Positions 6,619 through 15,854 of a stretch of DNA of 24,636 nt are shown piece by piece. How positions within the stretch are numbered: the stretch's first letter is position 1; the number at the start of each line of letters is the position of its first letter. The position numbers were made by a program, and so were the translations under genes. Source of the stretch: an uncultured Lachnospiraceae bacterium (GTDB lineage Bacteria > Bacillota > Clostridia > Lachnospirales > Lachnospiraceae); NCBI GenBank assembly GCA_910586725.1, contig CAJUJL010000040.1, positions 1 through 24,636 on the forward strand. The letters run 5' to 3'. The notes below the pieces were generated by a model. That model saw only the letters and a program-made list of their open reading frames with translations. It searched no databases and was not told the origin of the DNA.

Positions 6619-9600
6619 TTATACTTTCAGTCCCCGCTTTTTGAATCCTTTGATCAGCTTATTCTTCTGTGACTTCTTGATGCCTTTCGGCCATTTGATT
6701 TTCACTTTCTTTTTCGAAGTTCCTTTGAATGCATTGGCTTTGATGCTCTTTTCATTCTTAAGCGCCTTGCCCTTCAAGATGATTTGATTGATCTTCTTGC
6801 AGTTTAAGAATGCCTGTTTGCCAATTGTCGTCACATTCTTGCCGATTGTGATCTTCGTCGCCCTGTTATATCCGCTGAACGCTTTGGCTCCGATCTGTGT
6901 GACTTTGCATGTGATTCCCTTGATTTTTACCGTCGCAGGAATCGTTATGTTCTTCGCCTTCTTGCTCGTGCCCCTGTAAGCCATTACCGTCTTCTTATCC
7001 GCACTGAGCACTTTGTACTGAATCGTGCCGACCTTCTCTACATATCCGTTTGTCAGCCCTGCAGCCGCAGCCGGTTTCAGCGCCGCCTGCGCCGCTTTTA
7101 ACGCTGCCGCCAGCTTCCGCAGCGTTGCCGCGTCCGCGTTTGCCGGAGCGTTCTTTGCCGCATTGTACGCGTCCGTAAACGCTTTCCATAAAGCTGCGTC
7201 ATAATCCTTCTGACCTGCGTTGTAAACCGCGTCCGCCGCCGCAATTGCGCCGCTTACCTCTGTTTTTGCATTCGCAATGTCCTGTGCGTTTGTCAGAAGA
7301 TTTTCCTTTGCTTTCTTCAACTGCTCTAACAAAGCTGCGCATCTTGCCGCATCCGGATTCTCTTTGTTCAATTCCTCTACAGCCTGATTGAAAATTGTCA
7401 CGAACGTATTATAACTCTCAACCGTATAATCTTCTTTCTTAATGCTTTCTGCAAGAGACGCTACGAGATCTCTGAGAGCGTTTACGCTATTGCCTCCCTT
7501 TGACTCAAGTTCTGCAATTGCAGTGTCTATAGCGGAAATAGCTCTGTTCATTTCATTTTGAGAAACGGTTCCACCGCCGTTAACGATTTCCGCCAAAGCG
7601 TTTGCAGCATCAATCGCATCTTTCAATTTCTTCCAGCTTTCCGGTGTATAATCATCCTCATGATAGGAATCAATTTTCTTGATCGCATCCAGAAGGGTCG
7701 TTATATCTTCTGCCTTCGGGCTCGTTACGGTATAAACGGCCGGTGTCTCGGATGTCTTTGAATCCACTTCGGTCTCGCCGTCCTTTATGGTAACTGTCGC
7801 CATAACCTTTATTGTTCCTTCTCCTGTAATCGTCAGCTTGTTCCCGGAAACAGACGCAATCGCATCGCCTTCCGTCACTTCATATTGCGCTTCTCCCTCA
7901 GGAAGACTGCCGGAAGAATGCTTCATACAATTTTCATGACCTACGGTAAACTCAGCGCTCAGCGTTTTTTCCACGGAAGCTTCTGTCAGCGAAACATCCT
8001 CGCCTGTCAATGTAACCGTACCGATTGTACACTCACAGGCATTTGCCGCCGTCTTTTCTTTTACGGCATCCACTGCTGTCTGCAGATCATCAAGCGCATC
8101 CTGAAATGCCTGGACATTATTCTCTTCGCCCCATTTCTTTTCTTCCTGAGACTGTTCTGCCGCAGCTTCATAAACTTCCATAAACGACTGCCATCCTTTT
8201 ACCGTATACTTTCTGGCATCCGTTTCTTTATCTTTATTTACCAGCGTGTCATTTTCCACTTTTACGCCAAGTTCATCTGCCAGACCATCCAGATATTCGC
8301 ACAGCGCATCTTTGGGATGTTTGCCTTCCGCACGGAATATATGCGTAAACGCAATCACTTCTTCGGACTCACTGTTTACGATTACGTCGGCCAATATGTC
8401 CGCGTCATCTTTGCCTGTTCTTAATACGCCGTTTTGACCTGTAAAATAGTAATTTTCATTTGCACTGACTTCAATCGCTACTTTATAGTCCCGGTAGGCT
8501 TCAAAAATATCTCCTTCTTTCATAGGGATTTCCTGATCGCCTTCCACAACGAACCATTTCGTAGATGTGACATCATATTTGGAAGGATCGCCCGTCAATT
8601 TCATATCCGGCTCTCTGTCCGCAAGCAGAGTCGAAAGCGCCGTATTAAACTGATCCTGTGTAAGGTTCTCAGCAAGAATCGTTGAAAAATCCTGCGGGCA
8701 GTTATCTCCCACATACATCTTAACATCTTTTAATCCGCCCTGGAAATCTTCGTCCCTGTTTGTCGGATTTTGTACATTTCCCGGCTGCGGATTGTAACCG
8801 ACTACGAAAGTGGCGCTGTTGTCCAACGTAAGCGGCCTGGACAAAATTTCTCCGGTTGCAGTCACTTTGCGAACCTCGCTTCCCGCCACTCCGTCTACAA
8901 ACAGATGGAAATATCCGCCGTTGAAAATAGCGACAATGTCATGGTCTTTGTCATACCAGCTGTCATCCGGAATCAAATAACCGGTCTGCATCCAGTCGTC
9001 TGCGTTGTGATAGCCGTAAATAATCAGCTGATCCTTCTCTTCACTGCTGTTATTTGCGCCTCCGGCCGGTAATAGCTGCATGCCGTATCCTTTATTGAAT
9101 TTACCGATCAGGGACTCTCTCTCATCCCCAATATTTTTCGGTTTTGCCGTAAACCGGATCAGAAATTTTGTATCTCCTTCAATGTTGAAAACCGAATTTT
9201 TCGGATCAGTATTCGGCGCCGTTACCCGGCCATGAATATAACCGTCCTTATCTACGCGGAAGTAATTCTTATCATGGTCTCTTTCCTTCACCAGGGCAAG
9301 ATCTTCATTTTCAACTTCGCCCGGATTTGTCAGAGCCGCATTTGCCACTGCTGCTCCTGCAACCGGCACCTTTACGGTTACATCCGGAACATCCTTCGTC
9401 GTATCGATCGGCGTTCCCTGCCCTCTTTTTCTCAATGCGCCATAAGCTGCCTGAACCTCTGCCAGAGCGCTTTCATATTCGGATTTCAAATACCAGACTT
9501 CTACGTCCGGAACTTCTTCATCCGGACTGTCCGGATTGGGCATTCCCGGAATAAGCGCCAGCATACCCTTTGCATTGTTATAAGCCTTGACGAAAGCATT

Positions 9601-9846
9601 CCATGTGGATATTCTGTAAATCAGCTCATTTGCTTCATTTCTGTTATTTGTTTCATACGCCTGTTTTACTTTGCCGGACTCTCCGTTCTGAAGGTACTCC
9701 GAAAGAGCAGTTTTCGCTTCTTCCGGCGATTCGATTGTGTACTCGCGGCTTATTGTCAGAACGGTTTCTCCGGCATTGTTTTTATCTGTCTCTACTCTTA
9801 CCGAAGCCTCCGCTCCGCCTATCGTTGCCTGAACCGTATCCGCCAC
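6619..9846 (-). CDS. Downstream part of the split surface protein: LamG-like, FIVAR and LRR modules
   Basis: 1,075 residues from the first possible start, a GTG at 9846 without a ribosome binding site; the frame is open back to 9930. Helical FIVAR-like residues at about 38-140 precede a LamG/concanavalin-like domain at about 190-385 (residues such as YFRVDKDGYIHGRV and GGYFHLFVDGV). A beta-rich stretch follows at 410-505, then FIVAR at 508-600. A bacterial Ig-like domain lies at 603-708 (VSGNKLTITGEGTIKVMATV). FIVAR modules follow at 711-785, 788-853 and 855-930. A BspA-type LRR at 935-1075 ends in a very basic tail. There is no LPXTG motif or membrane anchor. This part has no signal peptide, so without the upstream part it could not be exported. 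The modules suggest glycan binding on the cell surface; no catalytic domain is recognised. Confidence 0.6.
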   Translation of the reverse strand: MADTVQATIGGAEASVRVETDKNNAGETVLTISREYTIESPEEAKTALSEYLQNGESGKVKQAYETNNRNEANELIYRISTWNAFVKAYNNAKGMLALIPGMPNPDSPDEEVPDVEVWYLKSEYESALAEVQAAYGALRKRGQGTPIDTTKDVPDVTVKVPVAGAAVANAALTNPGEVENEDLALVKERDHDKNYFRVDKDGYIHGRVTAPNTDPKNSVFNIEGDTKFLIRFTAKPKNIGDERESLIGKFNKGYGMQLLPAGGANNSSEEKDQLIIYGYHNADDWMQTGYLIPDDSWYDKDHDIVAIFNGGYFHLFVDGVAGSEVRKVTATGEILSRPLTLDNSATFVVGYNPQPGNVQNPTNRDEDFQGGLKDVKMYVGDNCPQDFSTILAENLTQDQFNTALSTLLADREPDMKLTGDPSKYDVTSTKWFVVEGDQEIPMKEGDIFEAYRDYKVAIEVSANENYYFTGQNGVLRTGKDDADILADVIVNSESEEVIAFTHIFRAEGKHPKDALCEYLDGLADELGVKVENDTLVNKDKETDARKYTVKGWQSFMEVYEAAAEQSQEEKKWGEENNVQAFQDALDDLQTAVDAVKEKTAANACECTIGTVTLTGEDVSLTEASVEKTLSAEFTVGHENCMKHSSGSLPEGEAQYEVTEGDAIASVSGNKLTITGEGTIKVMATVTIKDGETEVDSKTSETPAVYTVTSPKAEDITTLLDAIKKIDSYHEDDYTPESWKKLKDAIDAANALAEIVNGGGTVSQNEMNRAISAIDTAIAELESKGGNSVNALRDLVASLAESIKKEDYTVESYNTFVTIFNQAVEELNKENPDAARCAALLEQLKKAKENLLTNAQDIANAKTEVSGAIAAADAVYNAGQKDYDAALWKAFTDAYNAAKNAPANADAATLRKLAAALKAAQAALKPAAAAGLTNGYVEKVGTIQYKVLSADKKTVMAYRGTSKKAKNITIPATVKIKGITCKVTQIGAKAFSGYNRATKITIGKNVTTIGKQAFLNCKKINQIILKGKALKNEKSIKANAFKGTSKKKVKIKWPKGIKKSQKNKLIKGFKKRGLKV

Positions 9847-9930
9847 AAGAAGTTTGGTCGCTATTTTAACCTCTAATTTATATGTTCCTGCTCCAAATGT
9901 AGCGGTTTTTTTATCAAGTTTCTGTCCGTC

Positions 9931-11970
9931 TTAATACCAGTCGTATCCTTCGTAATTATCAATGTTTCCGTCAATATGGTATCTTTCACTTGCCGGTGTA
10001 GCCGGACGTCTCAATGCGCCTTTGTAAACCGGTTCAGCCGAATCAAGAGCAATTGTGGCAAGCGTTCCTGTTTCTTTGATTCCTTGGATTTCAACTTCAC
10101 GAATCGCACCTGTTGGCAATCCTGTACCTGCTGTGTGCGTCCTGGTCATAGTAATTCGAACATAACGCTTCAATGATTTTGCACTTAAATTCTCTCCTGT
10201 AAATACATCGACAGGATTAGCCGCTACACTGCCATCCTCCCTGTCTACTTCTGCGACTTTTTCCCATCCGTCTGTTGGTACCTCAGACAATTTCTTTTCA
10301 CCTATATCGCCATTCTCACTACATTTGTCTGAAGTTTCGATTTTATAATCAGTAGCCCATGCCTGAGCCTGCCATGAAATCTTAATAGAGGAAAGATCCG
10401 TTACATTGCCATGCAAGTCAAGCACAATGTAATTTGCTTTGATATTATTTGTATCCGTCAAATCTTGCGCTCTAAGGTCACTTCTGCCTCCCCAATATTG
10501 TCCATCTGCACCATCAATAATCACTTCAGGTCCACTCAAAGAACTGGACGCACCAGTTCCTGTATAACACTGAATCGTCGTAGAACCTCCTGCAACCGTT
10601 CCAAGAGCTACGTTTTCTTCCTCACCCGTATACACAGGCTCTGCCTCATAAATATAAACGCGTCCGGCATTAATCCATTTATTCACGGTATCTCTTCCCG
10701 GCGTCTGTGTGTTGATTACTTCCATTCTCACATATCTGGCCATTGAGAAATCATTGAAGTTAGCAATCTTAGAATTTCCAACGGCGCTAAGCAGCGGATC
10801 ATAAGGAGCCCAGTCTCCCGACGTATCCTCTTCCTCGCCCTCTTCCGGCGCTTTTGGAACATTGGAAAATGCTAACTTCCACTCATCGTCCGCAATATCT
10901 TCCACTGTCTCACCAGAGCTTAACTCTTTATTTGAGGTATAAATATTACACCTTGTGACGGAACCGTTCTTTACGCCCGGAACATACGTCAGCCTTCCAA
11001 GTGATTTCGCCTGGCCTATGTCAAAATAAATATTGTTATTGGCAAAATATTTTCCATAATCGTGTTTGACCGGAGACTTCGCCTCATTGGTCGAAGGATC
11101 CAGCAGCGAACTCATTTTACTGGTCTTTGTAATATCTCCGTCCACCAGCTTCGACGCGTCACACCCAGTCTCTGTTGCAAAATCCACGTAAGCCGTAAGA
11201 TTTCCCAGCTTGGTCTCTCCTTCGTACGCATCTATTTCACGGCCGTTAATATATGTGTCGCGCTCGTCTTTCAGTTCATTTTGGCTATCTTTCGGCGTGT
11301 AAGTTCCCGCCGTATTCAACACCTGAATCCGAACGCCCGTAATGCTGGTAGGCACATTCTCAAAACACTCTGTAAGATCGATGTTGTGCGCAACGGTTGT
11401 GCTTTCATCCTCGGCGTTATCATCTTCATTGGAATCAAACCTTACGTCCTTATCTTCGCCTTTTCCCTCTCCCAGTGTCTGTACCGTCCATTTCTCGTCG
11501 GCAAGACTTCCAAGGGCTTCGGCAGTTTCTACCGCCTCTGTCGTAACGGATACCTGAAGGCGCGTAACCGTTCCGTTGTGTACATTCCAGCCATAACCTC
11601 CGCTTACCTTATCTTCATCTGTCCACCAGACAAGTTTTGAAAGATTTTTTGCCTCGTCCAGTTTAAGGTAAATGTTGTTATTTCCTTCCAGCATACTTGA
11701 ACGCGGCGTACCTCCCGTATTGTAGCGGGAAAGCGCAAAGTTCGCCGTGTCTGATTTCATATTGTCAAGCGGCGCATCTGCTCTGTCTTTCCAGTCGGCC
11801 GTAATCGTCATATCAGATGCAGGTATCGCCCTGTAACGCACAGGCCCGATGGATGCTTTCGGCTGATTTACCCCTCCCCACACAGAAATTCCGCCTAAAT
11901 TAGCGGCAGGTATGCTTGTCACTACCATTGCAGCAGCCAAAAAACCGGCTGCAACTTGTTTTAGTTTCAT
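9931..11970 (-). CDS. Upstream part of the split surface protein: signal peptide and discoidin-like modules
   Basis: 679 residues, ATG at 11970 with AGGAGG 7 nt upstream. The N-terminus MKLKQVAAGFLAAAMVVTS is a typical Sec signal peptide, with cleavage probably near residue 23-30. Three discoidin (F5/8 type C, CBM32-like) modules follow at about 75-250, 265-445 and 452-632. Typical strand pairs are NNIYLKLDEAKNLSKLVWW, NNIYFDIGQAKSLGRLTYV and ANYIVLDLHGNVTDLSSIKI, each with a later RYVR or GVRIQV strand. The frame stops abruptly at DWY in the middle of what looks like a domain. If made, this would be a truncated secreted lectin-like fragment without the downstream LRR end. The fold assignments are by pattern, not by search. 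Confidence 0.75.
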   Translation of the reverse strand: MKLKQVAAGFLAAAMVVTSIPAANLGGISVWGGVNQPKASIGPVRYRAIPASDMTITADWKDRADAPLDNMKSDTANFALSRYNTGGTPRSSMLEGNNNIYLKLDEAKNLSKLVWWTDEDKVSGGYGWNVHNGTVTRLQVSVTTEAVETAEALGSLADEKWTVQTLGEGKGEDKDVRFDSNEDDNAEDESTTVAHNIDLTECFENVPTSITGVRIQVLNTAGTYTPKDSQNELKDERDTYINGREIDAYEGETKLGNLTAYVDFATETGCDASKLVDGDITKTSKMSSLLDPSTNEAKSPVKHDYGKYFANNNIYFDIGQAKSLGRLTYVPGVKNGSVTRCNIYTSNKELSSGETVEDIADDEWKLAFSNVPKAPEEGEEEDTSGDWAPYDPLLSAVGNSKIANFNDFSMARYVRMEVINTQTPGRDTVNKWINAGRVYIYEAEPVYTGEEENVALGTVAGGSTTIQCYTGTGASSSLSGPEVIIDGADGQYWGGRSDLRAQDLTDTNNIKANYIVLDLHGNVTDLSSIKISWQAQAWATDYKIETSDKCSENGDIGEKKLSEVPTDGWEKVAEVDREDGSVAANPVDVFTGENLSAKSLKRYVRITMTRTHTAGTGLPTGAIREVEIQGIKETGTLATIALDSAEPVYKGALRRPATPASERYHIDGNIDNYEGYDWY

Positions 11971-12080
11971 AATGAAACCTCCTCTCTAAAATCCGACCAT
12001 CTATACTTGAAACATACTTCCTGAATAGTACCCCCTCTGCTCACCCTCCTTTCACAAATATTGTACATCATTTCACTTTC

Positions 12081-12109
12081 ATAGTAACGCCATCTCTGCA
12101 TTTCGTCAA
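12081..12109 (-). promoter_or_regulatory. Sigma-A promoter of the surface-protein gene
   Basis: On the minus strand there is TTGACG (12109-12104), a 17-nt spacer and TACTAT (12086-12081). It lies just behind the rpoC terminator and gives a leader of about 100 nt. The gene is thus a separate transcription unit placed between rpoC and rpsL. Confidence 0.75.
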
Positions 12110-12144
12110 GAAATTTATATCTTACGAACAACATGTTTTACTAC

Positions 12145-12187
12145 AAAAAAATGGATATGGACGATACTGTTTCTATCATCCATATCC
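12145..12187 (-). terminator. Intrinsic terminator of rpoBC
   Basis: A 14-bp stem with one mismatch (12153-12166 with 12174-12187) and a 7-nt loop is followed on the minus strand by A and seven T (12151-12145). It lies about 25 nt past the rpoC stop. Confidence 0.93.
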
Positions 12188-12212
12188 GGGTTCTGTTTAC
12201 AAAAACCATTCT

Positions 12213-15200
12213 TTATTCCATAATTTCATCCACTTCATACTCGTCAAAGCTATCGGCAAAATCCAGATACTCTTCCTCATTCATATCGGAATCCAGTCTC
12301 AAATCCCGGTATCGCTTCATGCCTGTTCCTGCCGGAATCAGCTTACCGATAATTACATTTTCTTTCAGTCCGATCAATGGATCCACTTTTCCTTTTATTG
12401 CCGCTTCTGTCAATACTTTCGTCGTCTCCTGGAAAGAAGCTGCCGAAAGGAAGGAGTTTGTCGCCAGAGACGCCTTTGTGATTCCAAGCAGTACCTGCTT
12501 GCCCTCCGCCGGTTCCAATCCTTCTTCTTCTAACTTCTCATTTACATCGTCGAAATCCAAAATATCAACCAGCGTTCCCGGCAGGAATTCCGAGTCTCCA
12601 TTGTTCTCAATACGAACCTTCTTTAACATCTGGCGAACTATGACTTCAATATGCTTATCATTAATTTCCACACCCTGAAGCCGGTAAACACGCTGTACCT
12701 CCTGAAGCATATAATCCTGTACCGCGCGAACGCCTTTGATTTTTAAAATGTCATGCGGGTTTACGGAACCTTCCGTCAATTCATCACCGGCTTCCAGCAC
12801 AGCCCCGTCCAAAATTTTAATTCGGGAGCCATACGGAATCAGGTATGTCTTTGTCTCTCCGGTTTCATGATTGGTTACAACGACTTCGCGTTTCTTCTTC
12901 GTATCCCTAATCTCCGCAACACCTGCAAACTCGGTAATAATCGCAAGTCCTTTTGGCTTTCTGGCTTCAAAAATTTCCTCTACACGGGGAAGACCCTGTG
13001 TAATATCATCACCGGCTACGCCCCCGGTATGGAATGTACGCATCGTAAGCTGCGTTCCGGGTTCTCCAATTGACTGCGCCGCGATAATGCCGACCGCTTC
13101 ACCCACCTGTACTGCCTGGCCGGTGGCCATATTGGCTCCGTAACATTTTGCGCAAACTCCCACATGGGAACGGCAGGTAAGAATGGTACGAATCTTTATT
13201 TTTTCGATCGGATTTCCTGCATCGTCTACGCCCTGGCTCATAATTTCTGCAGCGCGCCGCGGCGTAATCATATGATTCTCTTTTACAATGACGTTTCCGT
13301 CCTTATCATATATAGTATTGCAGGAAAAACGTCCGGTAATTCTCTCCTGAAGGCTTTCCACCTCTTCTTTTCCATCCATAAAGGCAGTAACCCACATACC
13401 CGGAGTTTCTTTGCCTGAATCTGCCGTACAATCAGACTCGTGTACAATCAATTCCTGCGATACGTCTACCAGACGCCTCGTCAAATATCCGGAGTCCGCC
13501 GTACGCAGCGCCGTATCCGAAAGACCTTTTCTGGCTCCGTGCGCCGACATGAAATACTCAAGTACATCCAGACCTTCACGGAAATTCGACTTGATCGGCA
13601 GCTCAATCGTCCTGCCCGTCGTATCCGCCATAAGTCCACGCATACCGGCAAGCTGCTTGATCTGCTTATCGGAACCACGGGCCCCGGAATCGGCCATCAT
13701 AAAAATATTGTTGTACTTATCCAGCCCGCCAAGCAATGCCGCCGTCAGTTCGTCGTCCGTTTCCTTCCAGGTTTCTATTACTTCTTTATATCTTTCTTCG
13801 TCCGTAATAAGACCTCTCTTATACTGACGCATAATCTTATCAACCGTATCCTGCGCCTCTTCAATCATCTGCGGTTTCTGAGGCGGCACCGTCATATCGG
13901 AGATAGATACCGTCATAGCGGCCCTTGTGGAATATTTATATCCAATGGATTTTATATCATCCAGCACTTCGGCTGTTTTGGTCGCGCCGTGTACATTGAT
14001 GACTTTCTCCAAAACCTGTTTTAACTGTTTTTTGCCTACATGGAAATCCACTTCCAGCTTCAGCTCATTTTCCGGATTTTTGCGGTCTACAAATCCAAGA
14101 TCCTGCGGTATGATTTCATTAAACAGGAAACGGCCCAGCGTAGATTCAATCATACCGGAAACTGCTGTTCCATCGGGGCGTTTCTTCGTCGCACGCACCT
14201 TGATACGGGAATGCAGCGTCAACGCTTTGTTCTCATATGCCAGAATCGCTTCATTTACGCTTTTAAATGTCTTACCTTCCCCAAGAACGCCCGGTCTTTC
14301 CTGTGTCAGATAGTAAATTCCAAGCACCATATCCTGTGAAGGAACCGCTACCGGCCCTCCGTCCGAAGGCTTTAATAAGTTGTTGGGCGAAAGAAGCATA
14401 AAACGGCACTCTGCCTGCGCTTCCACAGACAACGGAAGATGCACGGCCATCTGATCGCCGTCAAAATCGGCATTGTAAGCGGTACAAACAAGCGGATGCA
14501 GTTTAATCGCCTTGCCTTCTACCAAAATCGGCTCAAAAGCCTGAATGCCGAGCCTGTGCAGCGTAGGAGCGCGGTTTAACATAACCGGATGCTCTTTGAT
14601 TACTTCTTCCAGAACGTCCCATACTTCCGGCTGTAAGCGTTCCACCATCTTTTTCGCGCTTTTGATGTTATGCGCTTTGCCGTTTGATACCAGCTCTTTC
14701 ATTACGAAAGGTTTGAATAATTCGATGGCCATCTCCTTTGGAAGACCGCACTGATATATCTTCAGTTCCGGTCCTACGACGATAACGGAACGTCCGGAGT
14801 AATCCACACGCTTTCCAAGCAGGTTCTGGCGAAATCTTCCGCTTTTTCCTTTCAGCATATCGGACAGGGATTTTAATGCCCGGTTTCCGGGACCGGTTAC
14901 CGGCCGGCCTCTCCTGCCGTTGTCAATCAGCGCATCCACTGCTTCCTGCAGCATACGCTTCTCATTGCGCACAATAATATCCGGCGCGCCAAGCTCTAAG
15001 AGCCTCCTCAAACGGTTGTTTCTATTGATAATCCTGCGATACAAATCGTTCAGATCAGATGTCGCAAAGCGTCCGCCGTCCAACTGAACCATCGGCCGCA
15101 AATCGGGAGGAATGACAGGGATTACCGTCATAATCATCCAATCCGGTCTGTTGTTGGATTCACGAAATGCTTCCACCACTTCCAGACGTTTGATAATTCT

Positions 15201-15836
15201 TGCACGCTTCTGCCCCGTAGCGTCTTTTAATTCCGCTTTCAGTTCGGCAGCGTCCTTTTCCAGATCAATCGCTTCTAACAATTCCAAAATAGATTCCGCG
15301 CCCATGCCGACACGAAACGCGCTTCCATATTGCTCTCTTGCCTCCTGATACTCTGCTTCGGAGAGCACCTGTTTATAAGTCAGATTCGTATTGCCGGACT
15401 CTAATACAATGTAGGACGCAAAATAAAGGACTTTTTCAAGGGTTCTTGGGGAAAGATCAAGGATCAGTCCCATCCGGCTTGGAATTCCTTTAAAGTACCA
15501 GATATGGGATACCGGCGCGGCCAGTTCAATATGGCCCATTCTCTCTCTTCTGACGCTTGCTTTTGTAATTTCAACTCCGCATCGGTCGCAGACTACTCCT
15601 TTATAACGAATTTTCTTGTATTTGCCGCAATGACATTCCCAGTCTTTGCTTGGCCCGAAAATTTTCTCACAAAACAATCCGTCTTTCTCAGGTTTCAGTG
15701 TTCTATAGTTAATGGTCTCTGGTTTCTTTACCTCGCCCCTTGACCATTCTCTTATTTTTTCGGGGGAAGCCAAGCCAATCTTTATTGCATCAAACGCAAT
15801 TGGCTGATAAGTGTCTTTTTTGGTAATTTCTGGCAT
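12213..15836 (-). CDS. rpoC: DNA-directed RNA polymerase subunit beta'
   Basis: Beta' forms half of the RNA polymerase active-centre cleft. At 1,207 residues it has the typical Firmicutes length, without the large insertions of Gram-negative forms. The N-terminal zinc site has C68, C70, C83 and C86 (ECHC, CDRC). The catalytic Mg-binding NADFDGD is at 455-461. The second zinc site is seen in ESDC and CRSHVGVCAKC, and AAQSIGEPGTQLTMRTFHTGG marks the region near the trigger loop. The tail is acidic (DFADSFDEYEVDEIME). The start is an ATG after a GAAGGGAG site, 18 nt past the rpoB stop. It is co-transcribed with rpoB and followed by a strong terminator. Confidence 0.98.
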   Translation of the reverse strand: MPEITKKDTYQPIAFDAIKIGLASPEKIREWSRGEVKKPETINYRTLKPEKDGLFCEKIFGPSKDWECHCGKYKKIRYKGVVCDRCGVEITKASVRRERMGHIELAAPVSHIWYFKGIPSRMGLILDLSPRTLEKVLYFASYIVLESGNTNLTYKQVLSEAEYQEAREQYGSAFRVGMGAESILELLEAIDLEKDAAELKAELKDATGQKRARIIKRLEVVEAFRESNNRPDWMIMTVIPVIPPDLRPMVQLDGGRFATSDLNDLYRRIINRNNRLRRLLELGAPDIIVRNEKRMLQEAVDALIDNGRRGRPVTGPGNRALKSLSDMLKGKSGRFRQNLLGKRVDYSGRSVIVVGPELKIYQCGLPKEMAIELFKPFVMKELVSNGKAHNIKSAKKMVERLQPEVWDVLEEVIKEHPVMLNRAPTLHRLGIQAFEPILVEGKAIKLHPLVCTAYNADFDGDQMAVHLPLSVEAQAECRFMLLSPNNLLKPSDGGPVAVPSQDMVLGIYYLTQERPGVLGEGKTFKSVNEAILAYENKALTLHSRIKVRATKKRPDGTAVSGMIESTLGRFLFNEIIPQDLGFVDRKNPENELKLEVDFHVGKKQLKQVLEKVINVHGATKTAEVLDDIKSIGYKYSTRAAMTVSISDMTVPPQKPQMIEEAQDTVDKIMRQYKRGLITDEERYKEVIETWKETDDELTAALLGGLDKYNNIFMMADSGARGSDKQIKQLAGMRGLMADTTGRTIELPIKSNFREGLDVLEYFMSAHGARKGLSDTALRTADSGYLTRRLVDVSQELIVHESDCTADSGKETPGMWVTAFMDGKEEVESLQERITGRFSCNTIYDKDGNVIVKENHMITPRRAAEIMSQGVDDAGNPIEKIKIRTILTCRSHVGVCAKCYGANMATGQAVQVGEAVGIIAAQSIGEPGTQLTMRTFHTGGVAGDDITQGLPRVEEIFEARKPKGLAIITEFAGVAEIRDTKKKREVVVTNHETGETKTYLIPYGSRIKILDGAVLEAGDELTEGSVNPHDILKIKGVRAVQDYMLQEVQRVYRLQGVEINDKHIEVIVRQMLKKVRIENNGDSEFLPGTLVDILDFDDVNEKLEEEGLEPAEGKQVLLGITKASLATNSFLSAASFQETTKVLTEAAIKGKVDPLIGLKENVIIGKLIPAGTGMKRYRDLRLDSDMNEEEYLDFADSFDEYEVDEIME

Positions 15837-15854
15837 TACTGACGCTCCCTTCTA

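Larger units (their letters stand above)
6619..11970 (-). pseudogene. Large secreted modular surface protein gene split by an in-frame stop
   Basis: The two long open frames 11970-9931 and 9930-6619 are in the same reading frame, separated only by one TAA at 9933-9931. Read through, they give one protein of 1,783 positions: signal peptide, three discoidin-like modules, an Ig-like strand region across the stop, FIVAR-like helices, a LamG-like domain, further FIVAR modules with a bacterial Ig-like domain, and a C-terminal BspA-type leucine-rich repeat. The sequence across the stop (EGYDWY, stop, DGQKLDKKTATFGAGTYKLEV) reads as one continuous beta-strand region, so a sense codon once stood there. 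No ribosome binding site precedes the second half. A nonsense mutation, a sequencing error or stop-codon readthrough are the options. It has its own promoter (12081-12109) and terminator (6553-6602). Confidence 0.75.

Noticed and set aside
6380..6787. Plus-strand 135-residue frame across the rpsL promoter region
   Set aside because: It starts inside rpsL antisense, spans a promoter and a terminator of the other strand and ends opposite the surface gene; no ribosome binding site.
7558..9876. Several plus-strand open frames opposite the surface-protein gene
   Set aside because: Low-complexity Phe/Cys/Arg-rich shadows; the minus-strand frame has coherent domains.
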